Assembly (NCBI RefSeq): GCF_003937915.1
Contig: NZ_RHUM01000002.1
Coordinates: 310,001 to 374,000 of the forward strand
Reading direction: 5' to 3'
Source of the DNA: Erwinia sp. 198
Lineage (GTDB): Bacteria > Pseudomonadota > Gammaproteobacteria > Enterobacterales > Enterobacteriaceae
Length of the DNA: 64,000 nt
Under the pieces are notes generated by a model. The model worked only from the letters and a program-made list of their open reading frames with translations, was not told where the DNA came from and searched no databases. This document shows, one piece after another, positions 39,927 to 47,503 of this stretch (the first letter of the stretch is position 1; the number at the start of each line of letters is the position of its first letter). Made by a program: the position numbers and the translations under genes.

Positions 39927-40277
39927 CTAATCGATCTTACGACAGTCGTACGAGCCGGAAATTTTTATCTGGCTGCGGCTACTACGCAATACCTCAACGT
40001 CCAGCGTGGCGCTACCCGCCTTACTCAGGTACGTCATCCCGTAATCACCCTGAAATTTGGTAGCGGCCACGGTCCAGTGCATTTTCACATTGTCGACGTC
40101 GCCTTTCTGCTGCAGCCAGCTGACCTGCTGCCGACGGGTTTTTACGCCGTCTACGGTCGCCCAGCTGCCGTTCGCCGTCTGCCCGGCCAGACGAAAAGGC
40201 CCACATTTCACATCCGCCAAAGCAAGCGTTGGCAAAGCAAGTGCCACGGCAAGCGCGGTAAGAAGGATCGGCTTCAT
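39927..40277 (-). CDS. Unknown periplasmic protein
   Basis: A 116-residue protein with a typical Sec signal (MKPILLTALAVALALPTLALA) and a mature part of about 95 residues. Two cysteines bracket the mature domain (VKCGPF near its start, SYDCRK at its end) and could form one disulfide bond. The start at 40277 has AAGG 6 bases upstream; a longer frame exists but adds a non-signal extension. I do not recognise the family. The short beta-rich sequence suggests a small periplasmic domain, possibly an inhibitor or binding protein. Confidence 0.65.
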   Translation of the reverse strand: MKPILLTALAVALALPTLALADVKCGPFRLAGQTANGSWATVDGVKTRRQQVSWLQQKGDVDNVKMHWTVAATKFQGDYGMTYLSKAGSATLDVEVLRSSRSQIKISGSYDCRKID

Positions 40278-40554
40278 TTTTACCTTGCTAAGATAACTAT
40301 CCATTGTAGAAGTGAGCATCTGGTGTTCCTTATTGAGTAAACTATGGGCAATAGCCTGGAGCGGCATCAACGTTTACTGAATAATAGCTTACTTAGCGTT
40401 TAGCGCGGCGCACGCGGAGTTTAATTAACCGCTTTTTCTGCCATACCTCAGAAATAATACAAATCTGTCATTACTCCGGAAACAGCGCATTATTCTGGCA
40501 TCTCTGTTTTGCATGGCTATGCTTTATGCATTCTTACCCCGATGAGTCTTCGCT
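40278..40554. other. Intergenic region
   Basis: 277 bases between two divergent genes of unknown function. AT-rich in its centre; no gene or clear operator seen. Confidence 0.35.
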
Positions 40555-41121
40555 ATGCAAAATGTTGATCCACAAATGCTGGTGCTGCTTTATTTTGTGC
40601 TGCCCGTCTGGCTTATTGCCGGTTTCGCTGACTATCTATGCCACCGGGCTACAAACATAGAAACCACCGCAGGGCTGAAAGAAACCTTTATTCATCTTCT
40701 GATGTTTCTGGAGATGGGCGCCCCGCTCCTCGCTGCGCTTTTCCTGGATTTCAACGCGCTGGTGATTGGCTTTATGATCGTGATGTTCTTCTGCCACGAA
40801 GCGACAGCACTGTGGGATGTTAGCTATGCCGTAACCGCCCGGCGCGTATCGCCCGTAGAGCAGCATATCCACAGTTTTCTGGAGATGGTGCCATTGATGG
40901 CGCTGTTGCTGGTGATTTCGCGACACTGGTCGCAGTTTCTGGCGCTGTTCGGCCTGGGCGCAGAGCCTGCCCGCTTTGATCTTCATCAGCGAGCCGATCC
41001 TTTACCTGACGTATACATTGCCTGTGTTCTGTGCGGGATACTGTTTTTTGAACTTATACCCTATCTGGAAGAATACTGGCGGAGTAAGAAGGCTCAAAAG
41101 AAGAGCTATAAAAAAGGTTAA
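40555..41121 (+). CDS. Unknown integral membrane protein with conserved His/Glu motifs
   Basis: A 188-residue inner-membrane protein with four or five hydrophobic segments. Histidines and acidic residues cluster at the membrane faces: DYLCHR, ETFIHLLMFLE, FFCHEATALWD and EQHIHSFLE. The spacing recalls diiron membrane oxidases and hydroxylases, but the classical HxxxH/HxxHH boxes are not complete, so no function is assigned. The C-terminus is a basic tail (RSKKAQKKSYKK). No obvious ribosome site precedes the ATG. It is divergent from the unknown periplasmic gene. Confidence 0.7.
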   Translation: MQNVDPQMLVLLYFVLPVWLIAGFADYLCHRATNIETTAGLKETFIHLLMFLEMGAPLLAALFLDFNALVIGFMIVMFFCHEATALWDVSYAVTARRVSPVEQHIHSFLEMVPLMALLLVISRHWSQFLALFGLGAEPARFDLHQRADPLPDVYIACVLCGILFFELIPYLEEYWRSKKAQKKSYKKG

Positions 41122-41231
41122 CAACTTCACTTTTAATAAAGTGCAGATAAAGTTTTCACCTGTATAAATGAATTTAATCCTGGTATTAAGTGCCGGGATT
41201 AGCGTATTAAGCGATAAATTTTCGTTCGCTT

Positions 41232-41408
41232 TTATACAGACTTGCACCCGCCGCCGTGGCTATACCCCCCTTTCTTGCCTGTTTCTGATGTTTTTTTCAT
41301 GGTCGCCAGCGAAATCACCTCCGCTATTTTGACCGATTTTTTACCTGCCTCAGAGGCTTTCTCACGGTCCTTTGCAAAGCTTCCAGCGCCGCCACGATGT
41401 CCAGTCAC
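41232..41408 (-). CDS. KGG/con-10 stress protein with two compensating frameshifts
   Basis: A 58-residue member of the KGG (YmdF/con-10, general stress) family starting at GTG with AAGGAGA upstream. Residues 1-24 (HRGGAGSFAKDREKASEAGKK in the core) and residues 40-54 (TSETGKKGGYSHGGG) are normal family sequence. Between them, residues 25-39 (SVKIAEVISLATMKK) are foreign to the family, but shifting the frame there gives GQNSGGDFAGDHEK, the expected second repeat. So one base was lost after AAAAAA near 41334 and one gained in the A7 run near 41295. The frame stays open from end to end. Function of the altered protein is uncertain. Confidence 0.75.
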   Translation of the reverse strand: MTGHRGGAGSFAKDREKASEAGKKSVKIAEVISLATMKKTSETGKKGGYSHGGGCKSV

Positions 41409-42252
41409 AATCTCCTTCTGAATAAAAATTACACTAATTAATCAGCAACCGGTTTTTACGCCGGGAATTTTGTGCTGCGTAATTAAGACCAGATAAAAAC
41501 CCGACATTGCAAGGGTATTAACCGCCTCGCTTAATAAAAAATCATACAAGCATACCGCCGTGTACAAATCTAAACAGACATAGCGTGATTTTTTGGAAAT
41601 TATTATTTATTTAATTAAAAATACCCCCCAAAGATGTAAGGGATAAAAATTACATTTCGATATCCAAAAAACATTAATGAAACAGGCGCATTGCCCTGTC
41701 TCACTTTTTATCCTGTAATTCTGTGCGAATATCTGTGGGCGGACTACTCGTTAACAAGCTGCTTTTGTTTAGCTTTGCCGGGCAAAAATATGCGTTCGGC
41801 TGATTCGCACTACAACAACCAACTGCCGTCGTCTGGCTATATTCGGCATAAATGTGCGGTCAGGCCAGACGGCAAGCTGATTTTGAGAGCTAAACAATGA
41901 ATTAGCTCGGCCAGCTGTATTGGACACTAATGTCTGCTCAGGTCTGACGGCCAGCCGTTTTGACAGAAAAGCGGGGACAGAGTATGCATAATTGATTTGA
42001 GCGCGTGCCGTATACAATAAACCCCAATCCGTTTATGGAAAGGTCAGGTATGCCCTGAAGACAGCCCCTGAAGCAGTGAAAAGGCCAAATGACGAAGCGC
42101 AACGCTAATGCGTGGTGAGCTTGTTTTAAGCGTGCTGAAAGCAAGCTGGCTCATCTCACGGAATGGGAATGACAGCCGAGCCAGGAAACAGAGCGGGACA
42201 ACTGTCCCGCAGTCAGTGTGCGCTCTTATCCTTAGGGTGCGCAACAGGACAG
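41409..42252. other. Gene-poor, repeat-containing accessory region
   Basis: 844 bases with no gene I can support. It contains a diverged direct repeat (41847-41889 and 41925-41966) and an 8-base-pair palindrome GCGGGACA-AC-TGTCCCGC at 42193-42210. Short open frames overlap the repeat but look accidental. It lies between the KGG gene and a small unknown gene, next to an integrase relic. Confidence 0.45.
41847..41966. repeat. Diverged direct repeat, two copies of about 42 bases
   Basis: Copy 1 (41847-41889) and copy 2 (41925-41966) share the pattern CAnnAATGT then TCAGG, GACGGC, AGC and TTTTGA; they differ at roughly a quarter of positions. The copies are 78 bases apart. Their origin is unknown; they may be remnants of a dispersed repeat family. 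Confidence 0.5.
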
Positions 42253-42531
42253 CTATTGCTGCACGTCAGCAAGCGTTTTTTCCCCGGTCGTATCCTCGAC
42301 GACCATGACCAAAGGACATTTTTTAACCTTACAGGCCTGGGAATAGGCGAGTTCACAAACCTCACACAGATCGCGCACCTCTGATTCGTATTCATATTCC
42401 ATAAAATAACGAAACGTAGCGCTGCGCGATCCTGTTCTCCAGAACCTCTGCTGTTCCAATATTTCATCAAGCTGCCTGAAAGTCAGGGCTGAAGGGTTAT
42501 GGAAACCCACTCTCACACGGTATGTAGTCAT
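42253..42531 (-). CDS. Unknown small cysteine-rich protein
   Basis: A 92-residue soluble protein beginning MTTYRVRVGFHNPSALTF. Its C-terminal half has four cysteines as CEVC...ACKVKKC, a plausible metal site, and a tyrosine/aromatic-rich centre (FRYFMEYEYESEV). No family recognised. The ATG at 42531 has CAGGG almost touching it; a TTG at 42558 would add nine residues. It lies between a repeat region and an integrase relic, so it may be cargo of a lost mobile element. Confidence 0.5.
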   Translation of the reverse strand: MTTYRVRVGFHNPSALTFRQLDEILEQQRFWRTGSRSATFRYFMEYEYESEVRDLCEVCELAYSQACKVKKCPLVMVVEDTTGEKTLADVQQ

Positions 42532-42648
42532 ACCCTGATTATTTGCAGAGTGGCGCAACTTATCCAGGCGGTGCTGATTCTCATTGAGATAGGCAAAACC
42601 TAAACTGCATAGTCAGATAGCAGTCTCAATAAGGAGGGAGGTTACTAA

Positions 42649-42818
42649 GCGTGTGAGCCCCCCGACTTCATCGCTCGGCAGGCGGGCCACGCTCTATCAC
42701 AGATGATTTACAACGTTTACGGGAAATGGATGAGCGAAAACAGCGTGGATCAGATTGATCTTTAAACGCCAAATTTGTCAGCTATGCCCCACCCCTGCCT
42801 CAAAGCAGCGCCAGCTAA
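42649..42818 (+). pseudogene. Phage-type integrase C-terminal relic with frameshift
   Basis: One frame reads PDFIARQAGHALSQMIYNVY then GKWMSENSVDQIDL and a stop, the C-terminal box of lambdoid tyrosine recombinases (pattern FIARQxGH...MxYxVYGKWM) including the nucleophile tyrosine. Joining the next frame one base earlier continues as LNAKFVSYAPPL, the expected tail, so a single base loss near 42760 has broken it. The rest of the gene is gone. It marks a past insertion next to ycgN. Confidence 0.7.
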
Positions 42819-42835
42819 GCTAATTTCAAATCAGT

Positions 42836-43285
42836 CTACTTACCGTACCAGCGCGGCTTATTGATGATGTGATCTTCCCAGTCCTGCACTTCGCTTTCGC
42901 GTACGGCAATATGGCGAACAGAAATACGTGCCGCGTGCATCGCCGCCTTGCTGCCGCTGCGCAACGGATGCCAGACGGGCAGGTTCTTGCCTTCGGCCAG
43001 CACCCGGTAAGCACAGCTCGGCGGCAGCCAGGAAAACGTCGGCAGGTTATCGCGCGTCAGCTTGATACAGTCTTCTTCCAGATCGAAGCGGCGTTCATAG
43101 TTACGGCACTGGCAGGTTTTGATATTCAGCTGATTGCAGGCGACGTTAGTGAAGTAGATTTCATCGGTGTCGGCGTCCTGCAGCTTGTTCAGACAGCACT
43201 GGCCACAGCCGTCGCACAGGGATTCCCATTCCTCATCGCTCATTTGCTCCAGCGTCTTTTGCTGCCAGAAAGGGGTATCGCTCAT
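42836..43285 (-). CDS. ycgN: YcgN, UPF0260 cysteine-rich protein
   Basis: Small cysteine-cluster protein of unknown function. The N-terminal CDGCGQCC and the [14 protein letters not shown] block are the UPF0260 signature and probably bind a metal or Fe-S cluster. The start at 43285 (MSDTPFW) has AGGA 7 bases upstream and gives 149 residues; the longer frame is not family sequence. It is followed on the same strand, upstream, by ycgM and a transglycosylase gene, the E. coli ycgN-ycgM order. Confidence 0.92.
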   Translation of the reverse strand: MSDTPFWQQKTLEQMSDEEWESLCDGCGQCCLNKLQDADTDEIYFTNVACNQLNIKTCQCRNYERRFDLEEDCIKLTRDNLPTFSWLPPSCAYRVLAEGKNLPVWHPLRSGSKAAMHAARISVRHIAVRESEVQDWEDHIINKPRWYGK

Positions 43286-43348
43286 TTTGCTGTCCTGTTT
43301 AGTTAAAAGCCCGCACCTTATAAACAGTTCGGGCCTGAGTTGCAAGTC

Positions 43349-44008
43349 TTACAGCACCCGCGTCGCCACCCCGCGTCCGCCCAGCGACACTTCCAGCGTA
43401 TCACCAGAGGACATCGGGCCAACGCCTTCAGGCGTGCCGGTCAGGATAATATCGCCCGCGCGCAGCGTGAAGAACTTACTCATATAGGCAATCAGCGGCA
43501 GGATTTTATGGATCATATCCGCAGTGGACCCCTGCTGACGCACTTCGCCATTGACGATCAGCTTCAGCTCGATATCCTGCGGATCGGCACCCAGCTCGCT
43601 GGCGGCAATAAAACCGGAAACCGGGCAGGAGTTGTCGAAGCCTTTCGCTTTTTCCCATGGCTGTCCCGCTTTTTTACAGCTGGCCTGCACGTCACGCAGC
43701 GTTAAATCCAGCGCCACGCCGTAGCCTGCAATAGCTTTCGCCACGTGTTCTTCCGTGGCCTGTTTCAGCGTGGCGCCAATCAACACTGCCAGCTCAACTT
43801 CATGATGCACCGCGCCCAGATCTTTCGGGATCGACAGCGGCTGACGAAGATCGCAAAGCGCGGTTTCCGGCTTGATAAACAGGACAGGCTCGGCAGGCGT
43901 CGCGCTGCCCATCTCTTTAATATGTTTTGCATAGTTGCTGCCTACGCAGACCACTTTACTCACCGGATAATCTAATAAAGCGCCCTGCCAGTTATGATGC
44001 TGATACAT
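43349..44008 (-). CDS. ycgM: YcgM, fumarylacetoacetate hydrolase family protein
   Basis: FAH-fold hydrolase or decarboxylase, cytoplasmic; related enzymes act on acylpyruvates or oxaloacetate. Metal-binding acidic residues are visible in HHEVELAVLIG and in GVALDLTLRD; the C-terminal GDIILTGTPEGVGP is the family's substrate loop. Start at 44008 (MYQHHNWQGALL), giving 219 residues, the E. coli length. It lies 63 bases before ycgN on the same strand. Confidence 0.94.
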   Translation of the reverse strand: MYQHHNWQGALLDYPVSKVVCVGSNYAKHIKEMGSATPAEPVLFIKPETALCDLRQPLSIPKDLGAVHHEVELAVLIGATLKQATEEHVAKAIAGYGVALDLTLRDVQASCKKAGQPWEKAKGFDNSCPVSGFIAASELGADPQDIELKLIVNGEVRQQGSTADMIHKILPLIAYMSKFFTLRAGDIILTGTPEGVGPMSSGDTLEVSLGGRGVATRVL

Positions 44009-44037
44009 ACTGTTCACCTTCCTGTTTGCGTGAGTGG

Positions 44038-45096
44038 TCAGTGGACCACATCCTGTTGAGAAATGGCGTCGGCCATCATGCCGATACTGATGGCAAAATA
44101 ATATGACCGGTTCCAGTGCATAATGACGCGGAAGTTGTCGTAAACCATAAAGGCCCGGCCCGGCGCGTCGTCGGGCAAAATAATCCAGCTGCGCTGCGCG
44201 TTATCCGGCAGCGGCGCGTCATCGCTGAAGCGCACGCCCAGTTTTTGCCAGTCGCCAACCGATCTCGCCTGGTCGGTTTTCAGTCCTGCCTGCGCTTTAG
44301 CAAAATCGACCGGCAGGATCACTTCCTGGCCCCAGCGCTCGCCGGGCTTCCAGCCTTCCGTTGCCAGATAGTTGGCCGTAGAAGCAAACACATCCTCCAC
44401 GTTATCCCAGATATCAATTTGCCCGTCGCCGTCGCCGTCCGCGCCGTAGCGCAGGAAAGAAGAAGGCATAAACTGATTCTGCCCCATCGCGCCAGCCCAG
44501 GATCCCTTCATCTGCGCCGCGCTGATATGCTGCTGCTGAATAATCCGCAGCGCCGCCATCAGCTCTTTGGTGAAGAAGGCTTCGCGACGGCCTTCAAAAG
44601 CCAGCGTAGAGAGCGCAGAGACGATCTCTTCTTTTCCCTGGATTTTGCCGAAGCTGCTTTCCATCGCCCAAAGCGCCACTATATATTCCGGCTGCACGCC
44701 ATAACGCTGGCTGACCGTTTGCAGCTGCGGCAAATACTGCCGGAAGTTTTCGCGCGCACGCTGCTTTTTCCACTCCGGCAGCACGCGCGTCAGATAGTCG
44801 TCCAGCGTGACTTTCTTTTCTAACTGATTACGGTCGGCAGAAATAGCGCGGTCGACGAAATGAATATTGCTGAAGGCAGTGTCGATAGTGGCTGCGTCAA
44901 TGCCCTGCTCCCGCGCCTGGCGCTTAAGCTCCTCGACATAGGCGGGAAACTCCGCCGGGTCGCGCCCGGTTGCGGCCAGCGTGGTTTTCTGCTGCGCCGG
45001 CGCGGCGTTTTTTTTCTCAAGGGCTTTGCTGTTCTTGCTGGCACAGCCAGCCAGCAACAGCGAAAAAATAAGCGAGGTGAAGAGAGGTTGCTTCAT
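44038..45096 (-). CDS. MltB-family lytic murein transglycosylase lipoprotein
   Basis: Outer-membrane lipoprotein that cleaves peptidoglycan glycan strands to 1,6-anhydro ends. A signal with lipobox LLAG-Cys18 is followed by an SLT2 (MltB-like) domain; the catalytic Glu146 sits in WAMESSFGKIQG. GADGDGDGQIDIWD is the EF-hand-like calcium loop of this family. Length 352 (MltB of E. coli 361, at a different locus). E. coli has no such gene between ycgL and ycgM, so this may be an extra MltB paralogue; no symbol is given. Confidence 0.88.
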   Translation of the reverse strand: MKQPLFTSLIFSLLLAGCASKNSKALEKKNAAPAQQKTTLAATGRDPAEFPAYVEELKRQAREQGIDAATIDTAFSNIHFVDRAISADRNQLEKKVTLDDYLTRVLPEWKKQRARENFRQYLPQLQTVSQRYGVQPEYIVALWAMESSFGKIQGKEEIVSALSTLAFEGRREAFFTKELMAALRIIQQQHISAAQMKGSWAGAMGQNQFMPSSFLRYGADGDGDGQIDIWDNVEDVFASTANYLATEGWKPGERWGQEVILPVDFAKAQAGLKTDQARSVGDWQKLGVRFSDDAPLPDNAQRSWIILPDDAPGRAFMVYDNFRVIMHWNRSYYFAISIGMMADAISQQDVVH

Positions 45097-45184
45097 AAAA
45101 GGCCCTTTTTACGTGCTTCCCGCCGTCAATAATATCCGGCGGGTAGGAAAAGCGGTGGGAAAATAGCTTGCAGATGATTCCTAA

Positions 45185-45460
45185 TTAATCTTTTTTCTCT
45201 TTTTCCAGATGCATCTTAAGCAAACTTTCCATCGGCGGCGGCACCTGTAAATAATAACCTTGCTCCAGCAGCGCCGTTTTCACTTTTGCCTGGTCCGCAT
45301 TGGCCAGGCGTTTACTGCCGTCCAGTGGCAGGACCATCGCCAGCTGGGGTTTACCAAATCCCTGAAGCAGTTCAGCCGGCACACGCGAGAAATCGTCTTT
45401 TTTTTCAACATAAAGATAAGTCTGGTCACGTTTGGGACTTCTGTAGATCACACAAAACAT
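45185..45460 (-). CDS. ycgL: YcgL family protein
   Basis: A 91-residue cytoplasmic protein of unknown function with the family signature [16 protein letters not shown] at the N-terminus and GYYLQVPPP near the C-terminus. It is divergent from minC, the conserved gammaproteobacterial arrangement. The C-terminal tail is lysine-rich (LEKEKKD). Confidence 0.93.
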   Translation of the reverse strand: MFCVIYRSPKRDQTYLYVEKKDDFSRVPAELLQGFGKPQLAMVLPLDGSKRLANADQAKVKTALLEQGYYLQVPPPMESLLKMHLEKEKKD

Positions 45461-45615
45461 ATTTTTTACTCGAATTAACCTGGTCGGTGGCTTGCCTGAA
45501 TATAGCAGTAACTATAACATGCTTGCTGAACTTCGGAATATCGTCCGGGCGCGATTAACCGTCACTCTGGCGCAGATTTCGCCGGGATTTGAAATAACAG
45601 GACTGAGCGGGACAG

Positions 45616-46308
45616 ATGTCACAAACGCCAATCGAGTTAAAGGGCAGCAGTTTTACTCTGTCTGTAGTTCACTTACACCACCACGATGCGGATGTGGTGC
45701 GCCAGGCGCTTCAGGATAAAGTCAGCCAGGCTCCCGCTTTCCTGAAAAACGCGCCGGTCGTGCTGAATGTTTCCAGCCTAACCGGCGAGGTTAACTGGCG
45801 GCAGATGCAGCAGGCTATCGCGTCGACCGGCCTGCATATTGTCGGCGTCAGCGGCTGCAAAGATGAGGCGCTCAAGCGCATGATTGTTCGCGCCGGCCTG
45901 CCGCTGCTGTCTGAAGGCAAAGAACAAAAGCCCGCGCCTGAAGCGCCTGAGCCGGCTAAGCCCGTTGAGATCCCGGCGGCCAGAACGCGCGTCATCAACG
46001 CGCCCGTTCGCTCTGGCCAGCAAATATACGCGAAAAACAGCGACCTGATCGTCACCAGCAGCGTCAGCGCGGGTGCCGAACTGATAGCCGACGGCAATAT
46101 CCATATCTACGGCATGATGCGCGGCCGGGCCTTAGCCGGGGCCGGCGGCGATCGCGACTGCCAGATTTTTTGCACGAATTTATCCGCAGAGTTAGTGTCC
46201 ATTGCCGGTGAGTACTGGATTATGGACCAAATCCCTGCTGAATTTTTTGGAAAAGCGTCACGTCTTTGCTTAAAAGATGGCGCCCTGACTATACAGACAC
46301 TGAACTGA
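45616..46308 (+). CDS. minC: Septum site-determining protein MinC
   Basis: Inhibitor of FtsZ polymerisation at cell poles, recruited by MinD. The N-terminal domain (about 1-105) binds FtsZ; a proline-rich linker ([16 protein letters not shown]) joins it to the C-terminal beta-helix domain ([14 protein letters not shown]) that binds MinD and dimerises. Length 230 (231 in E. coli). First gene of the minCDE operon. Confidence 0.98.
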   Translation: MSQTPIELKGSSFTLSVVHLHHHDADVVRQALQDKVSQAPAFLKNAPVVLNVSSLTGEVNWRQMQQAIASTGLHIVGVSGCKDEALKRMIVRAGLPLLSEGKEQKPAPEAPEPAKPVEIPAARTRVINAPVRSGQQIYAKNSDLIVTSSVSAGAELIADGNIHIYGMMRGRALAGAGGDRDCQIFCTNLSAELVSIAGEYWIMDQIPAEFFGKASRLCLKDGALTIQTLN

Positions 46309-46350
46309 GCCAGGCTCACGAGCCCTTTCTTTTCTTAAGGAAATTATTAT

Positions 46351-47163
46351 ATGGCACGCATTATTGTTGTTACATCGGGTAAAGGAGGCGTGGGCAAAAC
46401 CACGTCCAGCGCGGCCATCGCTACCGGTTTAGCCCAGAAAGGTAAAAAAACCGTCGTGATCGATTTCGATATCGGTCTGCGAAATCTCGACCTGATCATG
46501 GGCTGTGAGCGCCGGGTAGTCTACGATTTCGTTAACGTCATCCAGGGTGACGCCACGCTTAACCAGGCGCTGATTAAAGATAAGCGTACTGAAAATTTGT
46601 TTATCCTGCCTGCTTCGCAGACGCGTGACAAAGATGCCCTGACCCGTGAAGGCGTGGAAAAAGTGCTTAACGATTTAGCTACGATGGCGTTTGATTTCAT
46701 CGTATGCGATTCACCGGCGGGTATTGAAACCGGCGCGCTGATGGCGCTCTATTTCGCTGACGAAGCGATTATCACCACCAACCCGGAAGTCTCCTCTGTG
46801 CGCGACTCCGACCGTATTCTGGGCATTCTCTCTTCCAAGTCTCGCCGCGCGGAAAACGGTCAGGATCCGATCAAAGAACATCTGCTGCTCACCCGTTATA
46901 ATCCGGGGCGCGTTAGCCGCGGCGATATGCTGAGCATGGAAGACGTGCTGGAGATCCTGCGCATTCCGCTGGCGGGCGTGATCCCTGAAGATCAGTCCGT
47001 GCTGCGCGCATCTAACCAGGGCGAACCGGTCATTCTGGATATCGATTCCGACGCGGGCAAAGCCTATGCCGATACCGTCGATCGCCTTCTGGGTGAAGAA
47101 CGTCCCTTCCGCTTCATTGAAGAAGAGAAGAAGGGTTTCCTGAAACGCCTGTTTGGGGGATAA
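46351..47163 (+). CDS. minD: Septum site-determining ATPase MinD
   Basis: Membrane-associated ATPase that drives pole-to-pole oscillation of MinC. Deviant Walker A GKGGVGKT with Lys11 and Lys16, and a C-terminal amphipathic membrane-targeting helix (EEEKKGFLKRLFGG). Its 270 residues equal the E. coli length. AAGGAAA precedes the ATG. Three bases separate it from minE. Confidence 0.99.
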   Translation: MARIIVVTSGKGGVGKTTSSAAIATGLAQKGKKTVVIDFDIGLRNLDLIMGCERRVVYDFVNVIQGDATLNQALIKDKRTENLFILPASQTRDKDALTREGVEKVLNDLATMAFDFIVCDSPAGIETGALMALYFADEAIITTNPEVSSVRDSDRILGILSSKSRRAENGQDPIKEHLLLTRYNPGRVSRGDMLSMEDVLEILRIPLAGVIPEDQSVLRASNQGEPVILDIDSDAGKAYADTVDRLLGEERPFRFIEEEKKGFLKRLFGG

Positions 47164-47166
47164 AAC

Positions 47167-47436
47167 ATGGCCTTACTTGATTTCTTTTTATCCCGTAAAA
47201 AAAGCACAGCCAATATAGCCAAGGAACGGCTGCAGATTATCGTGGCGGAGCGCAGGAGGGGCGACGCCGAGCCTCACTATCTGCCGCAGCTGAAAAGAGA
47301 CATTCTGGAAGTTATCTGCAAATACGTGAAGATCGATCCGGAAATGCTGAGCGTTAAACTGGATCAGAAAGATGACGATATCTCCATTCTGGAGCTTAAC
47401 GTGACGCTGCCCGAGGCAGAAGACACCCCGAAATGA
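47167..47436 (+). CDS. minE: Cell division topological specificity factor MinE
   Basis: Stimulates MinD ATPase and sets the oscillating ring. The N-terminal [14 protein letters not shown] is the membrane-binding and MinD-contact helix; the C-terminal topological specificity domain follows. Length 89 (88 in E. coli). Last gene of minCDE, convergent with rnd. Confidence 0.98.
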   Translation: MALLDFFLSRKKSTANIAKERLQIIVAERRRGDAEPHYLPQLKRDILEVICKYVKIDPEMLSVKLDQKDDDISILELNVTLPEAEDTPK

Positions 47437-47454
47437 GCCTTTACCACGCCTGAC

Positions 47455-47498
47455 TTTCCCCTGCCTGTTTGCAGGGGAAAAGGGCTGCGGGCAGCCCG
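47455..47498. terminator. Hairpins between convergent minE and rnd
   Basis: TTTCCCCTGC pairs with GCAGGGGAAA (47455-47480), and GGGCTGC with GCAGCCC (47483-47498). No classical T tract; probably a shared two-hairpin termination zone. Confidence 0.55.
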
Positions 47499-47503
47499 CG
47501 TCG

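Noticed and set aside
41769-42017. 82-residue minus-strand frame with an internal peptide repeat
   Set aside because: The peptide repeat reflects the diverged DNA repeat; basic, low-complexity and without a start signal.
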